Shown here: positions 45,805 through 57,038 of the stretch, piece after piece
How the letters are laid out: each line of letters starts with the position of its first letter
Numbering within the stretch: the stretch's first letter is position 1
Source of the DNA: Psococerastis gibbosa
Taxonomy: Eukaryota; Arthropoda; Insecta; Psocodea; Psocidae
NCBI GenBank assembly: GCA_963971405.1
Contig: OZ020487.1
Coordinates: forward strand, 38,537,039-38,601,038
DNA: 64,000 nt
Reading direction: 5' to 3'
Notes under the pieces: generated by a model
Databases searched by the model: none
Told to the model about the DNA's origin: nothing
The model's input: only the letters and a program-made list of their open reading frames with translations
Position numbers and translations under genes: made by a program

Positions 45805-47068
45805 TCAGACGGGAGTGCCAAAGTCGGGGTCACCAAAGCTGTCGTAGCGGGCTGTGCGAAAAGGGCGAGAAGGCGGCGGAGACGACTTAGCACTCTCTAC
45901 TGCTTTAATACTCTCGTCTGGGCTGCGGGGAGGTTTCTTGGCATCTGGAAGCCGGAGACCATACTGCAGAGACAACTGCCGGGTAGCTTCTAAAGCATCT
46001 TCAGCATCTACGTCCTTAACGCTATACTCCAACAAGTTTTCATCAAATCTTTCCGTAACTTTGAAACCAGCTGGTTTCCTTGAGGCAGCTTCCCCATCTT
46101 CTCGGCTACTAACAGTCTTCCTCCTTTCGCTCTTCCCATCTTTCTTTCTCATACTCTTCGGACGTTTCTGACCATCAGCTGACACCCTTTTGGGCTTCTT
46201 CATAACCTCATCCATATTTTTGGGATAAAATTTTTGAATCTTCTTCGGGTTATAAGTATTCTTCATGTCATTCATTTTATTGCGGAAATCATCGAGGTAG
46301 TAATTGCCATTTTTTTCGTCAGAGTGCTCGGTGGAAAATATATCGTCGTCAAAAGATGTAGATTCATGAGGCGAAGATAGGTTTGAGGAGAAGCTGCGAT
46401 CAAAAATTTGATGTAAGGTCCTCAGCTCTACTTTTTCAGGGCTGTTATCGAGGGATGGGAGAAAAGGTGGCCTGTGATCGAACCGAACATGACCTTTGGT
46501 GTCGTCGGAGCTATAAAGACCAGAATCGCTAGCCCCCGGAGCTTCAACACAGCTAAAATCATCCTCGGAAAAGCTTTTTACTATGTTGTCTAAAAGACTG
46601 GTATCTTCTAAACCAGAAAAAATGGTGGCGTCAATGTAGTCAAACGACGGGGTGCAATTATTGCTCTCGATTCTTATAGGCTTACCCTCAGACCTACGAA
46701 TGACCTTTGATCTATCGAGCCGATGTTCTTCTTTCGGCGATTCTACCTTTTCAATGCAGACTTCTTTTTCAGGGAAATCCCATTCACCTTTAACTTGTTC
46801 TATAATCTCCACTGCCGTAACTTCTTTTTTCTCTGAAGACTCGTTCGGTTTCTCGGGCGTGAGTGGCGCAATAGGGTTGTTATTTGCAATCTCCTCTGCA
46901 GAGCTGAGAAGTTCACCTAACACAGAGCAGTCAAGATCTGTGCGGAAGCGCTGCCCGTACAATTCAATGTCCAGTCTGTCCGACGGTTTCCCGAGATCAA
47001 CCAGAGGCGGAGAGTCCGGGTGGGACATCAAACCAGTAGTCAGTGGCTTCCATGAGCATATATCGTCC
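45805..47068 (-). CDS. GOPC: GOPC last exon: long C-terminal tail
   Basis: Acceptor CTACCTTAG, then one base completing Arg, 420 codons and TGA at 45805-45807. Low-complexity, probably disordered: acidic and Ser-rich blocks (KSFSEDDFSCVEAPGASDS), a basic segment (KKPKRVSADGQKRPKSMRKK), a better-structured stretch (DVDAEDALEATRQLSLQYGL) and an end RYDSFGDPDFGTPV. No known domain recognised. The frame is uninterrupted over 1.26 kb in an AT-rich locus, which supports it being real coding sequence. Confidence 0.88.
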
Positions 47069-50000
47069 CTAAGGTAGGTGAAAATAAACAGGGAAAGGAG
47101 AAAGGAAATTGTTAAGGTGGGGAATTACAATTTTAAATAATACCATAAGGTGGAAACAGAACAACTGGTGTTAGTACAATGCATGAAAAAAGAACCGGTA
47201 TGAGTGTACCCTTACATACTTTCCTATCTGTAAATTAGTATGAGTACTGAAATAGATAATCATTAGTCAATGGTAAATATTCGTCCAAATGTAAATTTCG
47301 GCTGTCTCGACTGGATTGATCGATAAGACTATTGCCAGGACTAGAATGGATAGTCCAATATAAAACATAATAATAATAGCTTGGTATGCTATGCAATGTA
47401 TTTGGGGACGGATTACCCACACTTTCTTCAAACAGTAAAACCAAATACTTTTTGGCAGAACTTTTTGTTACTAATAGTATATTTAGCATTTAAGAAGTAA
47501 GTTAGGAATCATCGATACTAAGGTTCTCCAGAAAAATTAATTTTTTAGTAATTTTTCATGAATATTTAGCCTTTTTTAATTTTTTTGTCCCTTGAAATAA
47601 GCTATCAAGGGGGTGCGGCCTAGTGGGATTTCAGATTTGTATACAGTAATAGCGACTACAATATACCGTCTATTTTTTAGTTTGGCTTAGCCCAAAAGAG
47701 AAAGAATGGTCCTGAGACATGACTTTCGTGAACCTCTTGCCTTCCTTGAAATATCTGACAGATTCCGAGTACAGCACAAAGGCTATCCTAGAAACTGAGA
47801 ACTACCTTACTTGACGGTTTAATGGATTTTATTCAACCTGAGTAACTTGAGGCCATTAAGTATGTTGTAGCTTAGTTTTATTTGCCCCTTTTACGTTTAC
47901 CTACCAAATTATGAATGATTTACCGCCACCCTAATATATAGTTTCCACAGTTGATGCGGGCGCCAATGACATAAAATTTTAGAATTGTATTGTATATCTG
48001 TATTGAATCTAAATTGTGTTACTGTGAATAAAAAAATTATGATTTTTTATTTTATTTGATTTTTGAGATTATTAAATTATCGTATACTCAAAATAAGGCA
48101 AAAAATAATAAAGAAAATATAAAATCGCAAATATATTTTACCATAAAGCAACAAAAACGTAACATGAATAAAACATACACATACATAACTCAGCTTAAAA
48201 ATTGTACGTTTATAAACAGATACATTATTAATTTTTCAACTGATTTTTGTAGAACTCATTCCCAATGGGATAATATTGGTATTGATTATGTATTATTTTA
48301 GCCACATTTGGCACATGGCGCCACTTATTCCAGCTGCATGGACAAGCAAAGACTTGCTTACCAATAACATACTGTAACCTAGCCGAAGAACATACTTTTG
48401 CCACATGGCACCGATGTTAACTTATTCCAGCTGCATGAGTTAATCGGCAAGCAGCAGAGGCGGACGCAGCGACCGGCACTGCGGGCAATTGCCCCCCCCC
48501 CCCCCCTTTGGAAGTCAGATATATTCTTTGCCTCTAAAAGGCAAGTGTTAACTGCACTCAAAATGCGTAAAACCCCACCATTTCTGCCCTATTTTTCAAG
48601 ATTTTTCTCCCGGGGGAGACCACCGGGCATTGGCGTAAATAAGGGGGCCCTGGGAGCCCCCAGGACTTCAAGACGTTATGGAGGCGAAAGGCATAGGACG
48701 TCATGAAAAAAAATCAGCATGTTGACCAAGTACTTTCACAAAAATATATTACTCAAAATGCTTAAAACCCCAATATTTCAGATCAATTTTTCAAGAAAGG
48801 CCCACCCTTCATATCCTCCGAACCCTCTGGCTCATGCGCAAAGGACACTACGGTCATTAATTTAAAAGCTGCGTTCGTCGATGAGAACGGCTTCTCTCCC
48901 ATTTTATACACTTTTATGAAAATGGGTGGAGGGGCGCCAAATTATACACCGCCCCCTTCGAAAACCTAGCATTACGCTACAGAAAAGTACCTCCCCCTTT
49001 TATGAGGTCTGGGACCGCCTCTGGCAAGCAGAGACTTGCTTACCAATTACATATTGCAACCTAGCCGAAGACATTCAGTGAAATGTGCAAGACTACTAGG
49101 ACAGCCAAGGACGTGGGAGGGACAAGGCGCCGTTAAAGAAAATTGAAGTAAGTAACCTAACCGAAAACCTTAAGTGCATTAGGCTTTAGCATTCCAGGCA
49201 GTTTCTTTACTGCAAAAATGTACATCTTGCCTTGAGCATGTTTATAAACGTTCTTGAAAATAGCGTTTGGGACGAATTTACCGTGAATTTAACAATGGGC
49301 TCAGAGAATTTGGTGCATAAACCGCCCGTACGTAGAACAGTTATCCAGGAATGTTTGAGAGCTTAGTTCAACAAAAACATTATCAGTACAATCAGATATA
49401 GGAACCCTGCTATCTGCCTAAGCAAGTAACAAGTTGTGTTTAAATAATGTAGCAATGTCGGCTGGAGTATAGTAATATAAAAAAAAACATGGCGGTCTGA
49501 GCCCAATATTAAGCATTTCAATTATATAGTAAATGGTACTGGAAAAGTTAAAGATTAAACCATAGAAAGCATTGATTTAAAATAGAAAAGGAACATTATT
49601 TTGGATTAGAATAAGTGAATATCAATTTCACTGAACTAGAGATCAAAAGTAGTCATCATTTGAACCTAAATAGAACTAAAACAAGTCTAATAAAACTGGA
49701 ATGCAGCCTAACTGTTTCAAAAATTTGATCAGCACATAAATATACAAAATCTCCCCTAAAATGCAATATTGACCGAAAAAATGAAAATTGAAGGTTCGAA
49801 GATACATCTTATCTATTTTTTTCCTTAATTTAATCTCTTCTGCAGCCGTCGCATAAGGCACAAATTTAACTTATTACCAGGGTTAAAACTGTTAACAAAT
49901 ATTTTTTTAATGAAAAGTGCTATTCTAAAATTGTCTTGTTTACATTTTTACCCCCGGTAATAACTTAACTTGGCACCTCGTACTGCGGTTGCAGAGCGTT

Positions 50001-53000
50001 TTCATTCATATCGAAAGTAACTATCATTGAACTAGAATTTTGTTCGGTTGACAGCACTAAGTTTTATGTTAACATAGGCTAATATTCTATTAAGTTACAA
50101 TCAGACTAAGCAAAATTATACGAGTATAAAAAATTGCAAGCATGAAAGGTTTCTTTTATTATTATAGTTTTAGTTAGCTGACAAGCCCCCTGGAGTACAT
50201 AGTGTACGGATGCTTTCGCACATAACTTTTATACTTTAATTTAAATTTTCCTCCCAGGGTCAAGGAAGCGATCTCCCGAAGGCGCTGATTCCACCGACCG
50301 GCTAGGGCTAAATAAAAAAACGGTGACGTGTTAGCAGACATTCAAGACTTAGGCGGGGATTCCACCGACCTCACATTGCAGAATGCAAATGACATTGACG
50401 GAAATTAGAATTTTTCTTTTTATAGAAATTTATTAAAATGTTTGTACTTAACATATCCCATGCCGCCATTTTTTAATTTTAGTTTGTTTGTGATTTTACA
50501 GTATGATCATTGATCAATTTTAACTATGGCATAGAGTAAAACAAACATTTCCGTCAATGTCATTTGCATTCTGCAATGCGAGGTCGGTGGAAACCCCGCC
50601 TAAGTCTTGAATGTCTGCTACCACGTCACCGTTTTTGTATTTAGCCCTAGCCGGTCGGTGGAATCCCCGCCTAAGCGAGCAACTTCGAGCAGAGGCACTT
50701 CCTCAAATGAGTCAGGATTCCAGAAAGAGAAGAATTCAAGATGCTTATAAAGGTGTCTAACAAAAAAATGTATGGTGCTACTCGAGTAATTCACTTGCCT
50801 CTAATTAATGGGAAATACGTTACCTGATGCCATCTGGAGTACGCGGGGCTGTTGGAGTATTAACAAGGTGAGCGGGGTCGGCATGGGCGGGGTGCAGCCC
50901 TAGCACGTCACTGCTGTCCATCACGTCCGTGTCAAAGAATCGGTACCTGCAAAATTATACCAGTAAAGTATTGACGGACTGATCCAAAAAGAGGTAATGA
51001 TTGATTTTGATTTTTCCGCGCCATTTCCTCAAGGAGGGTCGGCGGCAGAACTGCGGCGTTTCCAGACGGTTCTGTCTTGCGCGTCCTCCCTTGTGACCCC
51101 GGTTTCTTGCAGGTCGCTTATAATTTTTCTCTCCAGGGTGAGCTTTGGGCGTCCACGTGCTCGGCGTCCAGGTACCATCGCCTGTCCCACTCTGCGCATT
51201 AGCACTGATGCCTCTCTCCCCTGCACGTGTCCCACGTGCTATGAAAAAATGTTGGGATTTGTGCCTTCATGAAGTTTCTCTCCATTATAAAATAAAGCTT
51301 TCTGTACGACGCTTAATGAAAGGTATATTTCTGCAACTGGTCCAGAATAGTCTTGTTAGTAGGCAACTGGACTATGAAATAAAAGGTCGAGGTTCAAAAC
51401 TCACCATGTTCCGTCTGGCTCGGATCCACCCCACCCTAATGGGTACCTTACCGTCATAGGCATGGGAAAAACGAGGCTGTCGGACATGCTGCTGGCCACA
51501 ACATTCCAAATAGGACAGTGGTCAAGAGACAGTATCAGCCCTCAGGGTTAGACACGAATGGGTTGTCGAACCACGGCGATTTTTTTATCTTTCTACAAGC
51601 AACCACTGTAATAAAACCTACCGGTATCCATAAAGGTCTTCACTCAAAGACGTCTCTTCGTCGGTGTCAACCGCAATATACTCAACAACCAGCTGGACTT
51701 CATCCCTCTGTAAAGAGGTCAAAACCTTGACGGCCTCGAAATGACTCGAGTTCTCCAGTGAGGTGTCATCAACGCTGAGTATCGCGTCACCGACAAACAA
51801 GTTCCGACACTGGTGTGCAGGTCCCCCCTCCTCCAGCTCACTGATGAGGATGGGCACACCGTGTTCTCTTCCACCCTTCAAACACAAAAAGAAAAGGTGA
51901 AGCTATCACATCAACTATGGATCAAACATAGGCTGCAAGTCAGCTAAATATAAGTCATGTTAAAAACGTAATTAGAAAGGGTATAATGTTACACAGTTCC
52001 ACAGTTGAGGCGCATCAGCAGGACTGTTATTCCGTTTAGTATTAACTTATTCTTGGGGTTAAAAACTAAACACAACAATTTTGAATAACTCTATTCTCTA
52101 TTATATTATATGTTCTATTCTAAAATTATCTCATTTACATTGAGATCCATGCGATACATGTGATCTAGCGCCCCAAACTTGAGCATCTAGGGCACGATGT
52201 TGCTAATGACGGCTGGGCCCCAGTAGTCCATAGCGAGATTCACAGAAGCAATAGAACTCGACTAGTACGACAGGGGGACCTATGGGTTCCGAGTGCAAAA
52301 CGAGCGGGAAATTCAAATTAAGAAATTATTTGAATGCAAGAATATGGCTGCATAGTTTTATAATTGAAAGAAATACAAATAAACTTTGAAATGTAGAGGC
52401 TGAAATTTTGGAATATATTAAGAATTATAAACAATTTGTTTAAATCTAAACCCAAAAAATTAAAAAAACTTTTATATAATGTTATTTCCGTTGTTAAGTT
52501 AATCTGCAGAAACAAAATTGATATTTTAATCCCGCTGGAACAGAAATGAACTTAAATGACTTCTACTTTTTGTTTCTTTTCAAGTGGGAAAATTTGTTTA
52601 CCCACTAGTGTAGTAGTAGTAGTAGTAGTGTTCGTCGGGTTAATAACGACTTAGGCCTCATATTTGGGCCGATAGAGCGACTCCGACTTGACTGTCCTAT
52701 GCCAGCCCATAGGACAGTGGACCTCCTGACTATAGTGGATTCCGAACCACTTGGGAAACACAATGAAGTCACACGATTAGTTCGGAGGTGACCAGGACAA
52801 GTCCTACCAAGTTTCCCTACCGGCACTGTGCACACGACCAAGTTATCTGCAGCTTTGAACCTGCTCTGGTCCGCTGGATTCAACTTGGTATGGCGGCCGG
52901 CCCCCACTAGTGTACTTACAGTAATAGATATTCCAAGTCCTTGCCCCTCCTGTCGCTTGACAACAACAATTCTCTTCTCCCCCACCGCACATGGCGGTTC

Positions 53001-55220
53001 TTCCTCCTCCCCCCTTCTACTGATCGTCATGTTATTGTTCACCCTGTCTTCTTTGCCTTCATGTCGTTGCCTCGAGGGAGCCAGCAAGTCCATGTGCGGC
53101 CGGTTGCGACATGCTCGAATCACTGTCTTGTGGCGGTGTAACAGAATTTCAGACTCCAGCTGCCGCCATAATTTGTCGCGTACGTCAGTCCTCATATCCT
53201 TGCCAAGGAGCTGCAGTTGCTGTATCCGACCAGCCAACTCCTAAAAAAAGGTTTGGCAATCAAAGTTGTTGATACTCATTGATACCAAAGAGACATATCT
53301 TTTTTAGTAATTTGTATACATGTAATATTTTTAACTTTTTGAGTTAATACTTGAGCGAGCGCTCATAAATTTAACAGCTGCAATAAACTGAAGCCTAGAC
53401 CAAACTCGTCCCATTCATAGCACACGTAGCATACTCAAGTGCATCTCTTCCGCATTTTGCGTCCTTATTGCAGCTTACTTTAACTAGCGCCCTAACGTCT
53501 TTTAGCTCACTGAGTCTAATTAGTGCGTGTGTGGGTTAAATTTTCTTTTAAATAATAAATAGGCTCCTTGCCCTCCGCACTCATGTTGTTGTTTAACCCA
53601 GCCTCTCCTCAGAGAATTATGATAAAGGGGGTTGAATTGAAGTACGCACAATACGTACACACTTGTTTGGCTTTAGTTGGTATTCATGCGCTCTGTTTCG
53701 TTCAAGAATACCCGCAAGGGCATTGTATTTTTTTATATTCTAGATCTATCGGTTAAGTTTTTTAACCCCATCTTAGCTTCGTCTTAAGTAACCCTACCTT
53801 ATCAAGGTACTTGGCAGCCAGTCGAGCACCGTAAACTTCACTAGTGAGCGCCAGAACTGAAGTCCTAAGGGCAGAATTCTCTGTCGCGAACTGGGAGAGC
53901 TCATGCCTCAGCCTCTTTACCTCTGCACTATGTTTCAGGGACGTTTCTTCTGAATAGGAACCTGAAATTATGAACACAATTTGCAGCGCAGTTGTAGTCT
54001 GTTTGGTAGATAAGTTACTTTCAGAAGTGTGCGACCACGAATTGAAAGAAATGAAATGGTTGTGGTTTTTAAATTTCAGAAACATACACCTATTTTAATG
54101 TTTCGTTTCTTTCAATTGCCGTTTAAAACCTAAGATAAGACAAGCAGCCGCGATCTTCTCCTACAGGTGAAGGTTTTTCCCCATTAGAATTGGGGAGCCC
54201 AGGCACGTGGAAAAGGTTACAACTGCAGCTAATCTGAGTACCCCCACTACGCATTTTTGTACGAAGTCTATTTTCACATTAAATATCTAACGTAGGGCCG
54301 TCAAAAAAGCCCGTTCAATTAGCAGAAATGTTCTTCTATATTTCGAAATATCACATGTGGCCTTCACTAACACAGCTCTTGAAGTTCTTCCTCGGGACTT
54401 CCACACCAATAATTTTTAGTAGGTACAAATCAAATTCAATAATTGTGGCCAATCTGTGTTAGAAAGATGTTCATACTGTATATCTCAAAATCATACATAA
54501 AAATTCGTGTTTGTCCTGATATTTTTGACAACTTTTTGATAATTCAAGAGATATTGGATTTTCACACTTATAGGGCTTTTCTATCTCCGATCATTTAAGA
54601 GTCTAATAATAAAACTGCCCTATATAGTACCTAGAGAATAGTAGTGCAAATACCAACGTGAAGAGGTTAATATTAACAATAGCAGAACAGAGAGGGGATG
54701 TGTCTGATTGAACATTTCCCAACTCTACGATTGATAATTAATGAGATATTGGATTTTTACACTTCTAAGGCTTTTCTCCCTCCGATCGTCCAAGAGTCTA
54801 AGAATAAAACTTCCTTATATAGTACCTAGAGAATAGCAGTGCAACTCCCAACGTGAAGAGGTTAATTAACAATAGCGGAACAGAGAGGGGATGTGTCTGA
54901 TCGAACATTTCCCAAATAGCCCCGAGGTTTACCTCATTATAATACCCAGTCCCAATCCTATTTCGGCATCATCGCATCGATTTGCTCCAATCCCGGATTA
55001 GATTACCCAGCACTAAATAATACATTGGCGTACCTTTGGACGGGGAATGTTTTAGGGCGTTATCAATTTTCTCTTTGTACTGCTCGGGGTTCTGATTGGA
55101 CGGTAGCCGATCCAACTGCAGGGAGTGTAGCTGCAACAACAAGTTCCGACAGTCTTCTTCGAGCACCTCCTGTCGTGTCTTGCATTGTACTAGTTCCGCG
55201 CGCAAATCTACTAGCTCCGC
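45805..55220 (-). CDS. GOPC: GOPC orthologue (Golgi-associated PDZ and coiled-coil protein), 5' incomplete
   Basis: Six exons in transcript order: 55220-55034, 53961-53798, 53240-52920, 51875-51622, 50946-50824, 47068-45805; all GT-AG and frame-compatible, giving about 770 residues. The first exons encode a leucine-rich coiled coil (LVDLRAELVQCKTRQEVLEE). The block [25 protein letters not shown] and [13 protein letters not shown] are near-identical to vertebrate GOPC (PIST/CAL). The PDZ domain has the GLGISIT-GG carboxylate-binding loop and GVPILISELEEGGPA. GOPC sits on the trans-Golgi, binds Rab/syntaxin-6 partners through the coiled coil and membrane-protein C-termini through the PDZ, and steers their trafficking. 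The tail after the PDZ is about 460 residues, far longer than in vertebrates. The N-terminal exon was not found upstream to 64000. Two TTTATT motifs (minus AATAAA) at 45145 and 45198 are candidate polyA signals. Confidence 0.93.
47191..47775 (-). repeat. D-repeat, diverged and truncated copy
   Basis: Outer end AGAACCGGTATGAGTGTACC, then the GGAATCATCGATACTAAGGT and CTATCAAGGGGGTGCGGCC blocks and the CCTGAGACATGACTTTCGTG block. The CTGT tract and inner terminus are missing. Confidence 0.6.
48302..49080. repeat. Tandem duplication of about 95 bp, second copy split by a hAT element
   Basis: CTTATTCCAGCTGCATG..AGACTTGCTTACCAATAACA..AACCTAGCCGAAGA occurs at 48320-48390. It recurs at 48420-48454 plus 49024-49080, interrupted exactly at the hAT target site. 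Confidence 0.8.
48455..49023. mobile_element. hAT-type element with perfect 8-bp duplication
   Basis: Starts CAGAGGCGGAC and ends GGACCGCCTCTG. GCAAGCAG flanks it at 48447-48454 and 49024-49031. At 569 bp it is longer than most, with C- and G-runs and an AAAATGCTTAAAACCCC direct repeat inside. Confidence 0.83.
50281..50671. mobile_element. M1 MITE, long form with nested termini
   Basis: Starts GGCGCTGATTCCACCGACCG and ends CGGTCGGTGGAATCCCCGCC. TAA follows on the right, GAA precedes on the left. The inner pair GGCGGGGATTCCACCGACC and GGTCGGTGGAAACCCCGCC is well preserved. It lies 150 bp from a GOPC exon. Confidence 0.82.
50824..50946 (-). CDS. GOPC: GOPC exon following the PDZ
   Basis: Acceptor TTTTGCAG, 123 bp, donor CAG|GTAACG. 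With the split codon it continues LYGYRYRFFDTD, like the short post-PDZ segment of vertebrate GOPC, then VLGLHPAHADPAHLV and TPTAPRTPDGI. Confidence 0.9.
51029..51235 (-). pseudogene. LINE reverse-transcriptase C-terminal remnant in a GOPC intron
   Basis: Minus-strand frame MGHVQGREASVLMRRVGQAM, then PGRRARGRPKLTLERKI and GVTREDAQDRTVWKRR. GHV..R followed by PG.R.RGRPK and a final ..A.DR..W is the standard end of many non-LTR polymerases. It is 5'-truncated, in the same strand as GOPC. Confidence 0.75.
51340..51560 (+). repeat. SINE-B, near full-length copy
   Basis: Head AGTCTTGTTAGTAGGCAACTGG and B box GGTTCAAAACTC, body with GGGTACCTTACCGTCATAGG, CCACAACATTCCAAATAGG and GTGGTCAAGAGAC. It lies antisense in a GOPC intron, 60 bp from the PDZ exon donor. 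Confidence 0.65.
51622..51875 (-). CDS. GOPC: GOPC PDZ exon
   Basis: Starts GGREHGVPILISELEEGGPA right after GLGISIT of the previous exon, then LFVGDAILSVDDTSLEN and HFEAVKVLTSLQRDEV, covering strands B to F of a class I PDZ. Donor CG|GTAGGT. The acceptor has a strong pyrimidine tract (CTTTTTGTGTTTGAAG). Confidence 0.95.
52605..52908 (-). repeat. SINE-D next to the GOPC splice donor, with a (TAG)n tract
   Basis: On the minus strand it begins GCCGGCCGCCATACCAAGTT, then AGAGCAGGTTCAAAGCTGC, GACCAGGAC and CAGGAGGTCC, and ends near a TAC/TAG repeat (52609-52629 on plus). The same start and body occur at 62660-62878. Its edge is about 10 bp downstream of the donor at 52919. Confidence 0.7.
52920..53240 (-). 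CDS. GOPC: GOPC exon: end of coiled coil, linker and start of PDZ
   Basis: 107 codons, phase 0 at both ends. [37 protein letters not shown], a charged linker, then RIVVVKRQEGQGLGISIT. The donor T|GTAAGT lies about 10 bp from the edge of a SINE-D insertion; read-through would translate SINE sequence. Confidence 0.95.
53798..53961 (-). CDS. GOPC: GOPC coiled-coil exon
   Basis: Acceptor AATTTCAG, donor AAG|GTAGGG. SYSEETSLKHSAEVKRLRHE followed by ENSALRTSVLALTSEVYGAR and LAAKYLDK, the most conserved part of the GOPC coiled coil. Confidence 0.94.
54550..54914. repeat. Tandem duplication of about 180 bp in a GOPC intron
   Basis: AGATATTGGATTTTCACACT..GAACATTTCCCA (54550-54723) is repeated at about 54742-54914 with scattered changes. 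The neighbouring 54370-54560 is the inverse of the flank duplicated at 8590-9170. Confidence 0.72.
55034..55220 (-). CDS. GOPC: GOPC coiled-coil exon (first one found)
   Basis: Acceptor TTTCATTCCAG, phase 0 start AELVDLRAELVQCKTRQEVL, then NLLLQLHSLQLDRLPSNQNP, ending in phase 1 at AAAG|GTACGC. The preceding exon must end in phase 0 and encode the N-terminal coiled-coil start. Confidence 0.92.
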
Positions 55221-55346
55221 CTGGAATGAAACATACCAATTTGAAAACAGGAGTAAAACACACTTAGATATAGTAGGTCAAGCGCCGGGTATTTTTTTTT
55301 AGAATATGTTCAGGGGTGTCCCCTGAATGTAAATCCAAGTTGGCGT

Positions 55347-55820
55347 CATGGTGGGTGGGGAGCTTCAGCCGCCAACTTGAAAAACACGTTTTATTGAACC
55401 ACGCATCGTATGATAAAAACTGTTACTACCCTTTTTATAGATAATAATATTTGCCATCGTTTTTATTTGAAACTTTTATCTGTAAAATGCATATTTATTT
55501 CTTTGTAGCGCTTCAAACTTTTTACAATATGGTTTTTGCTAAATATTGAGTAGGCTATATATATATATGAGTTACCACCATTTTTAATTTATCATTGACC
55601 ATTAACTAAATATTTAGCAAAAACCATATTGTAAAAAGTTTGAAGCGCTACAAATAAAAAACTATGCATTTTACAGAAAAAAGTTTCAAATAAAAACGAT
55701 GGAAAATATTATTATCTATAAAAATGATATAAACTGTTTTTATCGTACGATGCGCGGTTCACGAGATTTTCAATAAAACGTGTTTTTCAAGATGGAGGCT
55801 GAAGCTCCCCACCCCCCATG
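55347..55820. repeat. Large palindrome with about 190-bp arms
   Basis: CATGGTGGGTGGGGAGCTTC..AACACGTTTTATTGAACCAC (left) is inverted as TTTCAATAAAACGTGTTTTT..GAAGCTCCCCACCCCCCATG (right). The centre includes TATATATATATA. No coding capacity; probably a foldback element of unknown class. Confidence 0.78.
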
Positions 55821-56328
55821 AGAATAAGAAGAAAATAGTATTAAAATTGGTCATCTGAATGTATTCGTTACAGAGACCCTGTCAACGGTGGCATTTAGGG
55901 CAAATAGAACCCCCCACCGTCCATTTTTTGCGCAAAGTCATGCATTCATTGGTAGATGGCAGTGCCATCCACTCTTCCTTACCAAACACCGTTTGGCCAC
56001 AGTTTTTGAAGGTCCTTGAAGTTTTTCACTTCATCGATATCCATTATCTCCACACAAAACCAAGAGCCATAGCCTGGTACACATGGACATTTGACTGAGA
56101 AATTTGCCATTGGAGCAAATGTGATGAGGAACGAAAAATATTGCCTTATGCATATAAAAATCCAAGGGAAGATAGAAAGACAGAGGGCTCCCAGCACAAT
56201 GATGATGATAATAATAATAATAATAATTCGTGAATTTCACAAGATTATTGACATAACAACATAATATGTTGAATTAACATTATTATTATTATATAATGTA
56301 TATACAGTATGTATATTATACTGTGGGC

Positions 56329-56404
56329 CAGTGGCGGCTCGTCCATAAGGGCACTGGGGCTACAGCCCTCCCATAATTTTACAGGCAAACAAAGCAATTT
56401 CCTT

Positions 56405-56437
<33 letters not shown>

Positions 56438-57038
56438 TAATAATATACTATTCTGAAGAAAAATGCAACTGCTACAATTCGGCTATGCTATGTGCGTGCT
56501 CTGGGCAACTTGGGGCAATTTTCAATTTAGCCCCGGGTCTCCATGGCAACCGAGTCAGGCAAAAGTTAAGAAGATTGTTCGCACCATTGAAAAGGTGTAC
56601 ACAACTTTTCTCTTATGGACCTTGCAATGCAATTCATGCCATATGCATTTATGCATGGGCAGCGGGGCAGCGCCCCAAAAATGACTTTAAATGGTTCGTA
56701 TTAATAATATCGTTGAATATTGGTATTTTTTTTAAATCATAATTATGAGAGTTATTTTTGAGAAGAATTTCACTATTTTGTCATGACTGATGATTATTAT
56801 AAAATTTTTCAAAGAAGAATTTTTGACTAGGGAAGTCAGGTTCTGCCCAACGGGCAGGCAGGGTAATGTAAACAATTTAAAACAAATATTACAAAAATGT
56901 AAACAGCGAGTGATAGACTTGTTTGCCACATCGAAATGCCGAAGAATCTATTTGATATTCAAGTAGTGGTAAGTTATATGCTATTACTTTATAACAATTC
57001 GTTGCCCCACCATTTTGATACACCACGAGCCGCCACTG
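56329..57038. mobile_element. hAT-type element with perfect 8-bp duplication
   Basis: Starts CAGTGGCGGCTCGT and ends ACGAGCCGCCACTG. CTGTGGGC flanks it at 56321-56328 and 57039-57046. 710 bp with an (AAT)n tract; its open frames at 56463-56742 show no transposase motifs. Confidence 0.87.

Larger units (their letters stand above)
47069..50823 (-). other. GOPC intron (3,755 bp) before the last exon
   Basis: Contains a D-repeat part (47191-47775), an interrupted tandem duplication (48302-49080) holding a hAT-type element, and an M1 MITE (50281-50671). A segment at 49875-49980 resembles the centre of M2 (GTGCTATTC.AAAATTGTCTTG). The stretches 47790-48300 and 49090-49870 show nothing else. Confidence 0.6.

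Noticed and set aside
52605-52918. Extension of the GOPC pre-PDZ exon into the intron
   Set aside because: The residues after GLGISIT come from SINE-D, also present at 62660-62878, and the PDZ continues perfectly in the exon at 51875.
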